A stretch of 64,000 nucleotides of DNA. Source: Verrucomicrobiota bacterium (GTDB taxonomy: Bacteria; Verrucomicrobiota; Verrucomicrobiia; CAIQCK01). A model generated the notes under the pieces. It saw nothing but the letters and a program-made list of their open reading frames with translations, had not been told where the DNA came from and did not search any database. The stretch covers positions 124,001 through 188,000 of the forward strand of contig JACRJX010000015.1 in NCBI GenBank assembly GCA_016235595.1, given 5' to 3'. Within the stretch, counting starts at the first letter, position 1, and every line of letters starts with the position of its first letter. This document shows positions 44,832-53,237 of this stretch, piece by piece. Made by a program: the position numbers and the translations under genes.

Positions 44832-46898
44832 TCAATGTTTCCGATAGAAGAACAATTGAAACGACCGCGGCTCAAGTTTGACAGCCCAATGTTTCAGTTC
44901 GGAACCTTTCACGGTCTTCTTCGAGCCGTCGTAGCACTCCACCTGATACGCCGCGTTCGGCTCGATCCCGCCAAGCTGGAACGTCCGGGATTCCCCAGCC
45001 GCCGCGCCCCGCCGGAAGATGATCGCAAATCCCGCTTTCAAATCCGGCCGGTTGCATTGCCACGCGCACCAGACGTCGTTGCCGGCGCCTGTCTCGTCCG
45101 TCAGCGGATGGAACTCGCCCATGTAGAACGGTCGCATGCGGACCGCGACATCGAAAACCTTTTTGAACCAGGCCGTTTCGCTGTCGGTGATCTTGCGCCG
45201 GAGGATGCCGCCGTCGAAATCCGACGGCGTAATGACGGTGCCTGAAGCAATGATGCTGAACGCCCCGTAATCGTCGCCGACCGGCACGCAGTTGAACTCG
45301 CAGCCCTGGAACGGCAGATAGGGCATGAGGTTGAGCGTCGCGTTTTGCCCGAGGATGAACGCGGTGTCGTTCGTTTTGCGCCCGATATAATAATCGCTGC
45401 GGCAGTAAACGTGCGCCCGCGAGTTCATCTCCATGTCAATGCGCCGCCCGCCGGACGCGCAGTTCTCCTGCAAGATGCCCGGGAACCGCGCCCGCATGTC
45501 ATCGAGGAATTTGTATAACCCGGTGATATGCTTCGCCTCGGCGATCCCGACGCGATCCGCCGCATCCATCCCGCGCCAGACGGGGCCGGGCTGCATGTTG
45601 AAATCTTCGCGGTACACATCGATTTTATGTTTCTCGATGATTCCGTAGATCGTGTCCTGAATCCACTTGAGCGTCTCGGGATTGCCGAAATCCACGAGTT
45701 GCCCGTGCCGGTATTCCGGATGCGTCTTCAGGATGGGCGCGGAATCCGTCATCCGCTCCGGCTCAAACCACAGCAGGAATTTCAAACCCGCTTTGTGGAC
45801 CGCGTCGGCAATCGGCAGCAGGTCGCCGGTCGGATGCGTGGTCGTGTTGACCCGCCAGTCGCCGACGTATTTAGCCCAGTTCGGCCCGCAGTTGGAGAAC
45901 AACTCGTCCGCGTGCGGCGCGCCATACCAGCCGGCATCGATCCAGTACGTATCGAACGGCAGTTTGTTGGCGACGCAGTATTGCAGGACATCGGCCATCA
46001 TCTGCGGCGTCTTGTTTCCGCCGCCCGATGCCACCGCCAGAATCGGCGGGATCACCTGCCCGTTGGTATCGCGCGGGACCTTGTTCTCGATCATGAACCG
46101 ATGGAGCAGCGTCTTGAATTCCCGCCGCGTCTGGTTCTTGCGGACGAAAACCGTGATGGATGGCTGGCGGATCGTTTCGCCCGGCAGGAGCCGGAAGTGG
46201 GTCCGCTCCATGCCGATCTCGACGTCCACCGCGCTGCCGGTATTCGCGAACCGCGCCTTCCACGATCCCGTCCAGCCGACCGCGAACAGATAGCCGTTCT
46301 TGTCATCGAGATTCAGTTCGAGGAACGGGACATAATCGTTCGACGACCGCCCGCAGGCCGTCGTCAGGACCTGCTCTTTGCCGGCCTCGATCGTGAACGA
46401 TTCCGGGACGAAGTCCGTCGCCTTGCAGGTCGAACCGCGCAGGACATTGATCACGGCGGCCTTGATGGATTCCGGCATGGCGATGGAGAGCTTCAGCGAC
46501 CGAAAATTGTCCGCGATCCCCGTCGGCTCCGTCCGGGACAGGTTCGTCAACAGGACCGCATATTCCTCCGCGGGAAAATTCCTGTAGGTTTTGCAGTCCA
46601 GCCGGACTTGCAGTTTTCCATCCGCGGCGGTCATCGTCCTCGACTCGGCGGTAAGGCGCGCCGTCGCGGTCTGCGAGCCTGCCACCGTCGTTTTTGAAAA
46701 TGAGCCGTCCGTCTGCGACGGCTTCCCGTCGTAATCGAAAGCGGGCCAGCAGGCATTCAGCCGGGAGGTTTGCGCCGGGGCGGCGGCCTGAACGGCCTGT
46801 GCCGCCAGAAACACAAACAAGAGCATCCATCGTTGCGAACAACCGGGGAAGGGGATTGCGCGCGCGATGGCCGTCATGGCTTTTTTGAGCTGGTTCAT
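44832..46898 (-). CDS. Exported GH36 alpha-galactosidase-type glycosidase
   Basis: A 688-residue secreted enzyme. A signal peptide (through about residue 39, AQAVQAAAP) precedes the N-terminal sandwich and the GH36/melibiase barrel. Key blocks are YWIDAGWYG, KFLLWFEPERMTD, IDVYREDFNM with the nucleophile aspartate, QENCASGGRRIDMEM, and HVYCRSDYY holding the acid/base aspartate. The nucleophile motif usually reads KWDxN; here it is REDFN, a divergent subgroup. It hydrolyses alpha-galactosyl or related linkages. The start at 46898 has AGGAAA upstream. It is the first gene of the operon running to 41031. Confidence 0.88.
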   Translation of the reverse strand: MNQLKKAMTAIARAIPFPGCSQRWMLLFVFLAAQAVQAAAPAQTSRLNACWPAFDYDGKPSQTDGSFSKTTVAGSQTATARLTAESRTMTAADGKLQVRLDCKTYRNFPAEEYAVLLTNLSRTEPTGIADNFRSLKLSIAMPESIKAAVINVLRGSTCKATDFVPESFTIEAGKEQVLTTACGRSSNDYVPFLELNLDDKNGYLFAVGWTGSWKARFANTGSAVDVEIGMERTHFRLLPGETIRQPSITVFVRKNQTRREFKTLLHRFMIENKVPRDTNGQVIPPILAVASGGGNKTPQMMADVLQYCVANKLPFDTYWIDAGWYGAPHADELFSNCGPNWAKYVGDWRVNTTTHPTGDLLPIADAVHKAGLKFLLWFEPERMTDSAPILKTHPEYRHGQLVDFGNPETLKWIQDTIYGIIEKHKIDVYREDFNMQPGPVWRGMDAADRVGIAEAKHITGLYKFLDDMRARFPGILQENCASGGRRIDMEMNSRAHVYCRSDYYIGRKTNDTAFILGQNATLNLMPYLPFQGCEFNCVPVGDDYGAFSIIASGTVITPSDFDGGILRRKITDSETAWFKKVFDVAVRMRPFYMGEFHPLTDETGAGNDVWCAWQCNRPDLKAGFAIIFRRGAAAGESRTFQLGGIEPNAAYQVECYDGSKKTVKGSELKHWAVKLEPRSFQLFFYRKH

Positions 46899-47206
46899 TT
46901 CGTGTTTCCTGTTGGATGCCTCATCGTCTGAATGGTGTGTCACGGTTGGTATAACCCATCGGCGATTTTCCTGCTGCCCGTTTGTTTCGGAATTGTTGAC
47001 ATTTCTTTCGATTTGGGCACAAGACCGATCCGCGATGCCTCCCAATCCAGCCCCCAGCGGTGTTTGTTTCATTTGCGGCCGCTCTGCGTTCTCTGCGCCT
47101 CTGCGGTGATACCGCCTCCTGACGTCGGCGGCTACGGGAGATCTCAATCATCGGCTGTAACAATGCACGAGGTTTGGGTAAACTAGCGCGAGGACAGTTT
47201 CCGCAC
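46899..47206. other. Divergent intergenic region
   Basis: About 308 bases between the start of the GH36 operon (minus) and the sigma-factor gene (plus), so it should hold both promoters; I cannot pick them reliably. It includes the string CTCTGCGTTCTCTGCGCCTC (47082-47107) and then CCTCCTGACGTCGGCGGCTA near 47117. Both look like dispersed intergenic strings, not regulatory sites specific to these genes. Confidence 0.45.
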
Positions 47207-47950
47207 ATGAACCCATCGAGCACAAACACAGCGTTGCCAAAAACATTTCCGCGCACGCGATGGTCGGTGGTGCTGGCGGCCAGACGCGCATCGTCGGACG
47301 AATCCGCCGCCGCGCTGGATGCGATTTGCCGCGCTTACTGGTATCCGCTCTACACCTACGTCCGGCGAAGCGGCCAGTCTTCACATGATGCGCAGGACCT
47401 GACGCAGGAGTTCTTCCGCCGTCTCCTGGAGAAACGCTGGCTCGATTCGGCGGACCGCAACAAAGGACGGCTGCGAACCTTCCTGATCGTGGCACTCAAG
47501 AATTTCATGCGAAACGAATGGCGCCGCGCGACCACGCAGCGGCGTGGCGGCGGCCAGGCTCCCGTGCCCTTCGATACCGCTTTCGCTGAAAGCCGTTATG
47601 CGGCGGATGCTGCCGCAGCGCTTGATGCCGACGCCGAGTTCGACCGGCAGTGGGCGATGACGTTGCTGAACCTGACGGTTGCGCGGCTGCAAGCCGAGTT
47701 TGCCGCCGCGGGCAAGCCCGGTGATTTCGAGGCGCTGAAAGGGTGCCTGATGGCGGGACGCGGGGCGATCGATTACCCGGCGGTGGCGCGGCGGCTCGGC
47801 ATCCACGAAGGCGCGGCCCGCGTGGCAGTTCATCGCCTGCGAAAACGATTTCGCGAGGTTTACCGCGAGGAGATTTCGCAAACACTCACGGATGGCGCTG
47901 ACGTGGAGGATGAACTGCGTCATCTGGCGGCCGCTCTTGCGCAGGGTTGA
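47207..47950 (+). CDS. ECF-like RNA polymerase sigma factor
   Basis: A 247-residue sigma-70-family protein. Region 2 reads AICRAYWYPLYTYVRRSGQ, then DAQDLTQEFFRRLLEKRWLD. Region 4 is a helix-turn-helix around DYPAVARRLGIHEGAARVAVHRLRKRF (here IHEGAARVAVHRLRKRF). The insert between regions and the QEFF form are typical of the PVC ECF-like group found beside Ser/Thr kinases. The kinase gene follows 49 bases later. The pairing suggests that kinase phosphorylation controls the sigma factor or its output, as proposed for STK-linked ECF groups. No anti-sigma gene is adjacent. Confidence 0.87.
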   Translation: MNPSSTNTALPKTFPRTRWSVVLAARRASSDESAAALDAICRAYWYPLYTYVRRSGQSSHDAQDLTQEFFRRLLEKRWLDSADRNKGRLRTFLIVALKNFMRNEWRRATTQRRGGGQAPVPFDTAFAESRYAADAAAALDADAEFDRQWAMTLLNLTVARLQAEFAAAGKPGDFEALKGCLMAGRGAIDYPAVARRLGIHEGAARVAVHRLRKRFREVYREEISQTLTDGADVEDELRHLAAALAQG

Positions 47951-47999
47951 AACGGCGGCGGGCGTGTAACAATATCCGGCGAACCGGTCAGTAGTGGGT

Positions 48000-50900
48000 A
48001 TGAGCACACCGATCTCTCCAAGCTGTCCGCAGTGCGGCGCGCCCCTGACGCCGAACTCGCCGGCAGGACTGTGCCCGCGTTGCCTGATGGCGTTGAACCT
48101 GAAGACCGGAACCGCTTTCACCGATCCGAACGACCCTTCGCCAGCCTCGCCCGCGCCGCCGTTGCCGCCGGGAGACATCGCTCCGCACTTCCCGCAACTG
48201 GAAGTCCTCGAATGTCTCGGCCGCGGAGGCATGGGCGTTGTTTACAAGGCGCGGCAGAAATCGCTCGACCGGTTTGTCGCCCTCAAGCTGCTCGCGCCCG
48301 AACGTATTGGCGACCCGCGGTTTGCCGAACGGTTCGCGCGCGAAGCCAAGGCACTCGCGGGTCTGAGCCACCAGAACATTGTCACGGTCCACGACTTCGG
48401 CCAGGCGGGCGGGTTCTACTATCTGGTCATGGAGTTCGTGGATGGCGTGAACTTGCGCGATGCAATGAGGGCGGGCCGATTCACACCGGAGCAGGCGCTC
48501 GCCATTGTGCCGCCTGTTTGCGCTGCGCTGCAATACGCGCACGAGCACGGCATCGTCCATCGGGACATCAAACCGGAGAACCTGCTGTTGGACAAGGAAG
48601 GGCGCGTGAAGATCGCGGATTTCGGCATCGCCAAGATGCTTCACACCGAGGGGCCGGATGTTGGCCTCGCGGACAGCCAGCCAGCCGGCACGCCGCAATA
48701 CATGGCGCCGGAGCAAAAGGCCCGTCGCCGCACCGATCATCGGGCGGACATTTATTCGCTGGGCGTGGTGCTTTACGAGTTGCTCACCGGCGAGCTGCCC
48801 GGCAAACCGATCGAACCGCCGTCGAAGAAGGTGGTCATCGACGTGCGGCTGGATGAGATCGTGTTGCGGGCGCTGGAGGCGAACCCCGAACGCCGCTACC
48901 AGACCGCCGCGGAAGTGCGGACGCAGGTCGAGACGATTGCGACCACGCCGCCGCAGGTTGGTGTCCCGGCTTCAGCCGGTCCGGAACCGCCGCCGAGCCA
49001 CTCTCGTTTGGTGCGCGGCGTTGTCCGGCTTCAGGAACTGCTGCTGCTCACACACCCACCGGTCCTGTTCACGCACTCGCCGCGCTTTCTGGAAGCGTAT
49101 GCTCACATGACAAAAGCCGAGCGGATGGAGGACGGGCGACGCTTTGCGCTGGCCGGATTGTTTCTGATCATTCTGACTATTCCGATCGGCCAGTTGCTGA
49201 ACGCACTGAAACCAGCGCCCTGGTTGTTTGCGACCGTGTTAATCGCTGCAATCCTGGCGTTGCTGCCAAAGTGGCGCAAGATGCGGCGGGAGTTTGTAGC
49301 CTCCACGGCATGGGCGCGCGCGCAAGGTATCACCGCTGATCAGCTCAAGCCTGATGACGGCACACCGCCGCCGGCTGTGCCCGTCGGTTGGCGCGCGGCA
49401 AAGAAGAACGCGGCTCCGCAAGTTCCGGGCGATGGAAAAGCCGGCACGGCTGGTTCTCAGGCCTTGGAGAAGACTGCGCGCGCCCGGCGCTTCGGCAGGA
49501 TCGCGCTGGGGTTGTGCCTCGGCGTGTGGCTGCTCCCGTTGGTGTTGCTGGCGCTGCCATTGCGGCCGGGTTCTCAGGCAGGGACGGCGCTTTGGCTTGG
49601 CTGCGAGGGCATCCTGATTCTCTGTGGGATTGCGGCGATTGTGCTCGGCATCATCGGTTGGAAGTCGGTCGCGGGCAAGGCAGCGGTGATCGTGGCGGTG
49701 GTGCTGCCGTTCCTGGCGAGGCTCCTGGTGTGGGAGGTGGGTGCTTGGACGCATGTGGGAGTTTTCGCGCAGACCCAGCCTGGAGCGCCGATGGCCGATA
49801 TGCCGGTAATCGAAAGCGTGGTGGTCAGCAAGGATCAGGCGGTCGTCAAGCAACGCAATTTTAATGGTGAGGGAATGCGTATCACGTTCGGCACGGGGAC
49901 CAATCGTTGGTCGCCATCTCTGTATCTCGGCAATATGTTTGATGTCACTCTCGAGTGGCCTTGGTTCCGGTGGCACGGTGCCAATTGGGTCATCAAACGC
50001 AGGCACGGCCTCGACTTGTCTTATAACCTTGATGGCCCGCCGGGACCGATGCGAGGGAAGATTGTATTCCACCCGGGCACGCCAGCACCCGATGCAGACA
50101 GCTCGTATGTCATCGGCGAGTTTCGGCCTGAAACCGGCGCGCCGCTACCCATTGCGGTGCGGTTGGTGAAGGACCAGGACGCGCATGTGTCTGTGGCGTC
50201 GGAGAAGTGGGAGGCCGCAGCAACGCTGGTAGAACAAAAGGAGCTGATGAAGGTGGTGAAATCAGTCACCTTCTCGCTGGATGGGAAGCGATTGTTCAGC
50301 GGCAACTTCGGAGGGGAGATCAAGGTTTGGGACACGAACACTCGCAAGGTCCTGGTGTCCTTTGCAGGTCATAAAGACGGGAAGAGTTGCATGGTGCTCG
50401 CGATGTCACCATCGGGAGACGTGTTGGCGTCGGGTGCCGGCCCCGTTCCCGGCGAGGTCAAGCTTTGGGATGCCCGGACCCTGCAACTGCGGGCGACGCT
50501 TCCATATCCCCGGCCGGTCTATAGCCTGGCGTTCTCACACGATTCCGAGTTGATCGCGGCAGCGGGAGAAAATGATGTCTATATCTGGAGTGTGCGGGAC
50601 GGACAGCAAAAACATAAGTTAGCGGTCGGGATGTGGCCGATTACGGGACTGGCGTTTTCCCCGGATGCGCGCGTTCTTTACATGGGCGGGGGCCGGCCCG
50701 CTGCCAAGTCCGGGGTTGTTCGAGCATGGGACTATGCGACCGGGGCGAGCCTCGGCGAGATAGCGCTTCCCCATCCGGTTGAGGGCATTGACCTGAGCAA
50801 AGACGGCCGCACGCTTGCCGCGGCTGCGGTCGCTCTGCATGTCTTCGACGTTGTGATGAAAAACGGCTGCGTTGGATTTACCCAGCGCTTTTCCGCTTTG

Positions 50901-53237
50901 GAACAGGAAGCGGGTATCTTTAAGGAACAATTCGGTCAGGTTGCCATCAGTCCTGACGGCGACATCGTCGCCTGCGCAGCCAGTAGCCCCGGTCCGCTCG
51001 CGGCCGAGGCCGGCCATGTGGCTCTCTTCGCTCTGCGGGACGGCCGCAGAATCGCGCAACTCCAAACGCCAAGGCGGGCAAAAGCCGGCACTGAGGCCGG
51101 CGACTATAACATCAATGCGGTTGCCTTCTCGCCCGATGGAAAGCTGCTGGCCTCGGGCGGCAAGGAACGCATCGTGACGCTGTGGAAGGCGCCGCCCGCC
51201 ACGGTCCCGCCTTCAGCGCCATCGCATCTCAGTTCCAACCCGGGCATCACGCGTGTGGTGGTCAGCGCGGGCAAGGCCGTCATCGAGGGTCGTGGCGCGC
51301 GGGACGCGTCGATCTCTATGAGCCTCCGCGACAATACTTATGATCGCGATCTGCTCAACAACTCTGCCTTCACTTTGACCGTTGAGCGCTCGCCATCGGG
51401 GCGCGGCCTCCATTACGTCCTCAAGGACGCGCGTGGCAACGTCACCATCGATGACATCGCTCTCGACTCGAAGACGACGGGGCGGGGCGAAATCGTATTT
51501 CGCGAAGGCTCGCCGCCGCCCCAACCGGACGGCGCGTATTTCATCGGCGAGTTTCGGCCGGAGACAGGGACGCCAGAGCCGATCCGCGTTCAGTTATTTG
51601 ATCGGAATGCGTATCAGCCTCAGCCGCCTGTGCTGAAACCCACGCGTGTGACCGTGAGCGCCGACAAGGCGATCATCGAAGGGCGCGGCTCGACCAACGT
51701 TGTGTTTTCGTTAGGCGTTTCGCCTGGATTATCCTGGGCCACGGATCTCCCCAGCGACCTTCCGTTCGTTGCGACAGTGGAGCGCGCCGCGTCGGGAACC
51801 GACATCAATTGCGTCATCAAGGATTCACAGGGCAAGGCTGTCACGCTTGACCACAAGAAGGTTGGCCGCGTGATGCCGGGCCAGGGCCGGGTCGTGTTCC
51901 GCGAAGGCACGCCATCGCCCGAACTGGACGGCTCGTATGCCATCGGCGAGTTCCTGCCGGAAGGCGGCGGCACGCCAGAGCTGATTCTCATTCGTTTCAT
52001 GGGGCTCAAGGCTCCGGTCGTGCCGCGGACGGTCGGTGAACCGCCAGCCACGGGTCCGGCCGTTGTGCGGGCGACTGTGAGCGCAAACGGAGCCGTCTTC
52101 GACGGGGTCGGCTCGCCGGAGGCGTGGTTCAGCGTCAAGGTCCACGAAACAAGCTGGAAGTCCCATGTCCCCAGCGACTCCGCGTTCACGGTGACGGTTG
52201 GGCGCTCGACGTCGGCGCAGGACATCCGTTGCGAGATCAAGGATTTGCGCGGCAACGTGGATGTGTATGACTCTTTGGACCTGCTGGCGAAGGCGCGAGG
52301 CAAGATCGTGTTCCACGAAAGCGCAGCGCCGCCCGAACCGGATGGCTCGTATGTCATCGGCGAGTTCCGGCCGGAAAGCGGCGGGGCGTCGTGGCCGATA
52401 CGCGTTCGTTTCATGGGATTCAAAGCCCTTGCGCCGCCGCCGGCTGCCGAATCGCCAGGTGCCGGCCCCGGTATTGCGCGTGTGACAGCCAGCGCTGGCA
52501 TCGCGGTCATCGAGGGCCGTGGTTCAAGAGACACCGTGATCGGTGTGATTTTTCGCGGCGTCTGCAAGAGCCGCAGTCTGTTCAACGACCCTGCGCTTAC
52601 CGAGTTTACTTTGACCGTCGAGCGATCGGAATCAGGGCGTGGCGTCCATTGCGTTCTCAAGGATGCGCGGGGCAACGTCGCCACGGATATCTCTTCCGAA
52701 CCCGCAACGGCCGGGCGAGGCGAGATCGTGTTTCGTGAAGGGAGAATATGGCCCAATGAGTTTGGCCAGTATATCATCGGCGAGTTTCGACCTGAAACAG
52801 GCATGCCGGAGCCGATTGTCGTTGGTTTTCAGGACATGAGCCCGCAAGAGCAGGCCAAGCTTGCGCTGAAACCTACGCGTGTGACCGTGAGCGCCAACAA
52901 GGCCGTCTTCGAGGGTCCCAGCTCGAAGGAAGCGATATTCATGATCCTGGCCGGGAGAGGTTTGTCCACCGGAATTCCCAGCGGCTCTCCATTCATTGCG
53001 ACGGTTGAACGCACGGCGTCGGGAACCGGCCTCAAGTGTGTCATCAAGGATTCTCGCGGCAATGTCCGCGTGTGCGACTCTTCAGACCCAGAACTGGCGA
53101 TGGAGTTGGGCCAGATTGTGTTCCACGAAGGCACGCCATCGCCCAAACTCGACGGCTCGTATGTCATCGGCGAAGTCCGGCGCAAAACCGGCGGCAAACC
53201 GTGGCCGATACGTGTTGAGATGAAAAGGTTGCGGTGA
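48000..53237 (+). CDS. Giant membrane Ser/Thr kinase with WD40 propeller and six novel modules
   Basis: A 1745-residue protein. Residues 9-28 form a zinc-ribbon-like C-x2-C/C-x2-C. Residues 67-316 are a Hanks kinase: GRGGMGVVYKA, K96, HRDIKPEN from H187, DFG from D207, and YMAPEQ. About five membrane segments (residues 385-580) would place the rest outside the membrane. Module 1 (about 603-724) is followed by WD40-type blades (about 745-1065; SVTFSLDGKRLFSGNFGGEI, INAVAFSPDGKLLASGG). Modules 2-6 (1082-1745) share VTVSANKAVIEG, FTLTVERSxSG, VIKDxRGNV, GxIVFREGxPxP and DGSYVIGEFRPETG. ATG 48000 is preferred over GTG 47994. The kinase is intact; the module is not one I recognise. Confidence 0.87.
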   Translation: MSTPISPSCPQCGAPLTPNSPAGLCPRCLMALNLKTGTAFTDPNDPSPASPAPPLPPGDIAPHFPQLEVLECLGRGGMGVVYKARQKSLDRFVALKLLAPERIGDPRFAERFAREAKALAGLSHQNIVTVHDFGQAGGFYYLVMEFVDGVNLRDAMRAGRFTPEQALAIVPPVCAALQYAHEHGIVHRDIKPENLLLDKEGRVKIADFGIAKMLHTEGPDVGLADSQPAGTPQYMAPEQKARRRTDHRADIYSLGVVLYELLTGELPGKPIEPPSKKVVIDVRLDEIVLRALEANPERRYQTAAEVRTQVETIATTPPQVGVPASAGPEPPPSHSRLVRGVVRLQELLLLTHPPVLFTHSPRFLEAYAHMTKAERMEDGRRFALAGLFLIILTIPIGQLLNALKPAPWLFATVLIAAILALLPKWRKMRREFVASTAWARAQGITADQLKPDDGTPPPAVPVGWRAAKKNAAPQVPGDGKAGTAGSQALEKTARARRFGRIALGLCLGVWLLPLVLLALPLRPGSQAGTALWLGCEGILILCGIAAIVLGIIGWKSVAGKAAVIVAVVLPFLARLLVWEVGAWTHVGVFAQTQPGAPMADMPVIESVVVSKDQAVVKQRNFNGEGMRITFGTGTNRWSPSLYLGNMFDVTLEWPWFRWHGANWVIKRRHGLDLSYNLDGPPGPMRGKIVFHPGTPAPDADSSYVIGEFRPETGAPLPIAVRLVKDQDAHVSVASEKWEAAATLVEQKELMKVVKSVTFSLDGKRLFSGNFGGEIKVWDTNTRKVLVSFAGHKDGKSCMVLAMSPSGDVLASGAGPVPGEVKLWDARTLQLRATLPYPRPVYSLAFSHDSELIAAAGENDVYIWSVRDGQQKHKLAVGMWPITGLAFSPDARVLYMGGGRPAAKSGVVRAWDYATGASLGEIALPHPVEGIDLSKDGRTLAAAAVALHVFDVVMKNGCVGFTQRFSALEQEAGIFKEQFGQVAISPDGDIVACAASSPGPLAAEAGHVALFALRDGRRIAQLQTPRRAKAGTEAGDYNINAVAFSPDGKLLASGGKERIVTLWKAPPATVPPSAPSHLSSNPGITRVVVSAGKAVIEGRGARDASISMSLRDNTYDRDLLNNSAFTLTVERSPSGRGLHYVLKDARGNVTIDDIALDSKTTGRGEIVFREGSPPPQPDGAYFIGEFRPETGTPEPIRVQLFDRNAYQPQPPVLKPTRVTVSADKAIIEGRGSTNVVFSLGVSPGLSWATDLPSDLPFVATVERAASGTDINCVIKDSQGKAVTLDHKKVGRVMPGQGRVVFREGTPSPELDGSYAIGEFLPEGGGTPELILIRFMGLKAPVVPRTVGEPPATGPAVVRATVSANGAVFDGVGSPEAWFSVKVHETSWKSHVPSDSAFTVTVGRSTSAQDIRCEIKDLRGNVDVYDSLDLLAKARGKIVFHESAAPPEPDGSYVIGEFRPESGGASWPIRVRFMGFKALAPPPAAESPGAGPGIARVTASAGIAVIEGRGSRDTVIGVIFRGVCKSRSLFNDPALTEFTLTVERSESGRGVHCVLKDARGNVATDISSEPATAGRGEIVFREGRIWPNEFGQYIIGEFRPETGMPEPIVVGFQDMSPQEQAKLALKPTRVTVSANKAVFEGPSSKEAIFMILAGRGLSTGIPSGSPFIATVERTASGTGLKCVIKDSRGNVRVCDSSDPELAMELGQIVFHEGTPSPKLDGSYVIGEVRRKTGGKPWPIRVEMKRLR
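51243..53234 (+). repeat. Five tandem copies of an unfamiliar 115-140-residue module
   Basis: Copies begin at about 51243, 51639, 52059, 52470 and 52872, within the kinase gene; a sixth, more divergent copy lies at 49806-50170 ahead of the propeller. Each ends in a block like GSYVIGEFRPETG followed by PIxVxF. The copies vary in the middle, so they are ancient duplications and not recent slippage. Confidence 0.8.
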
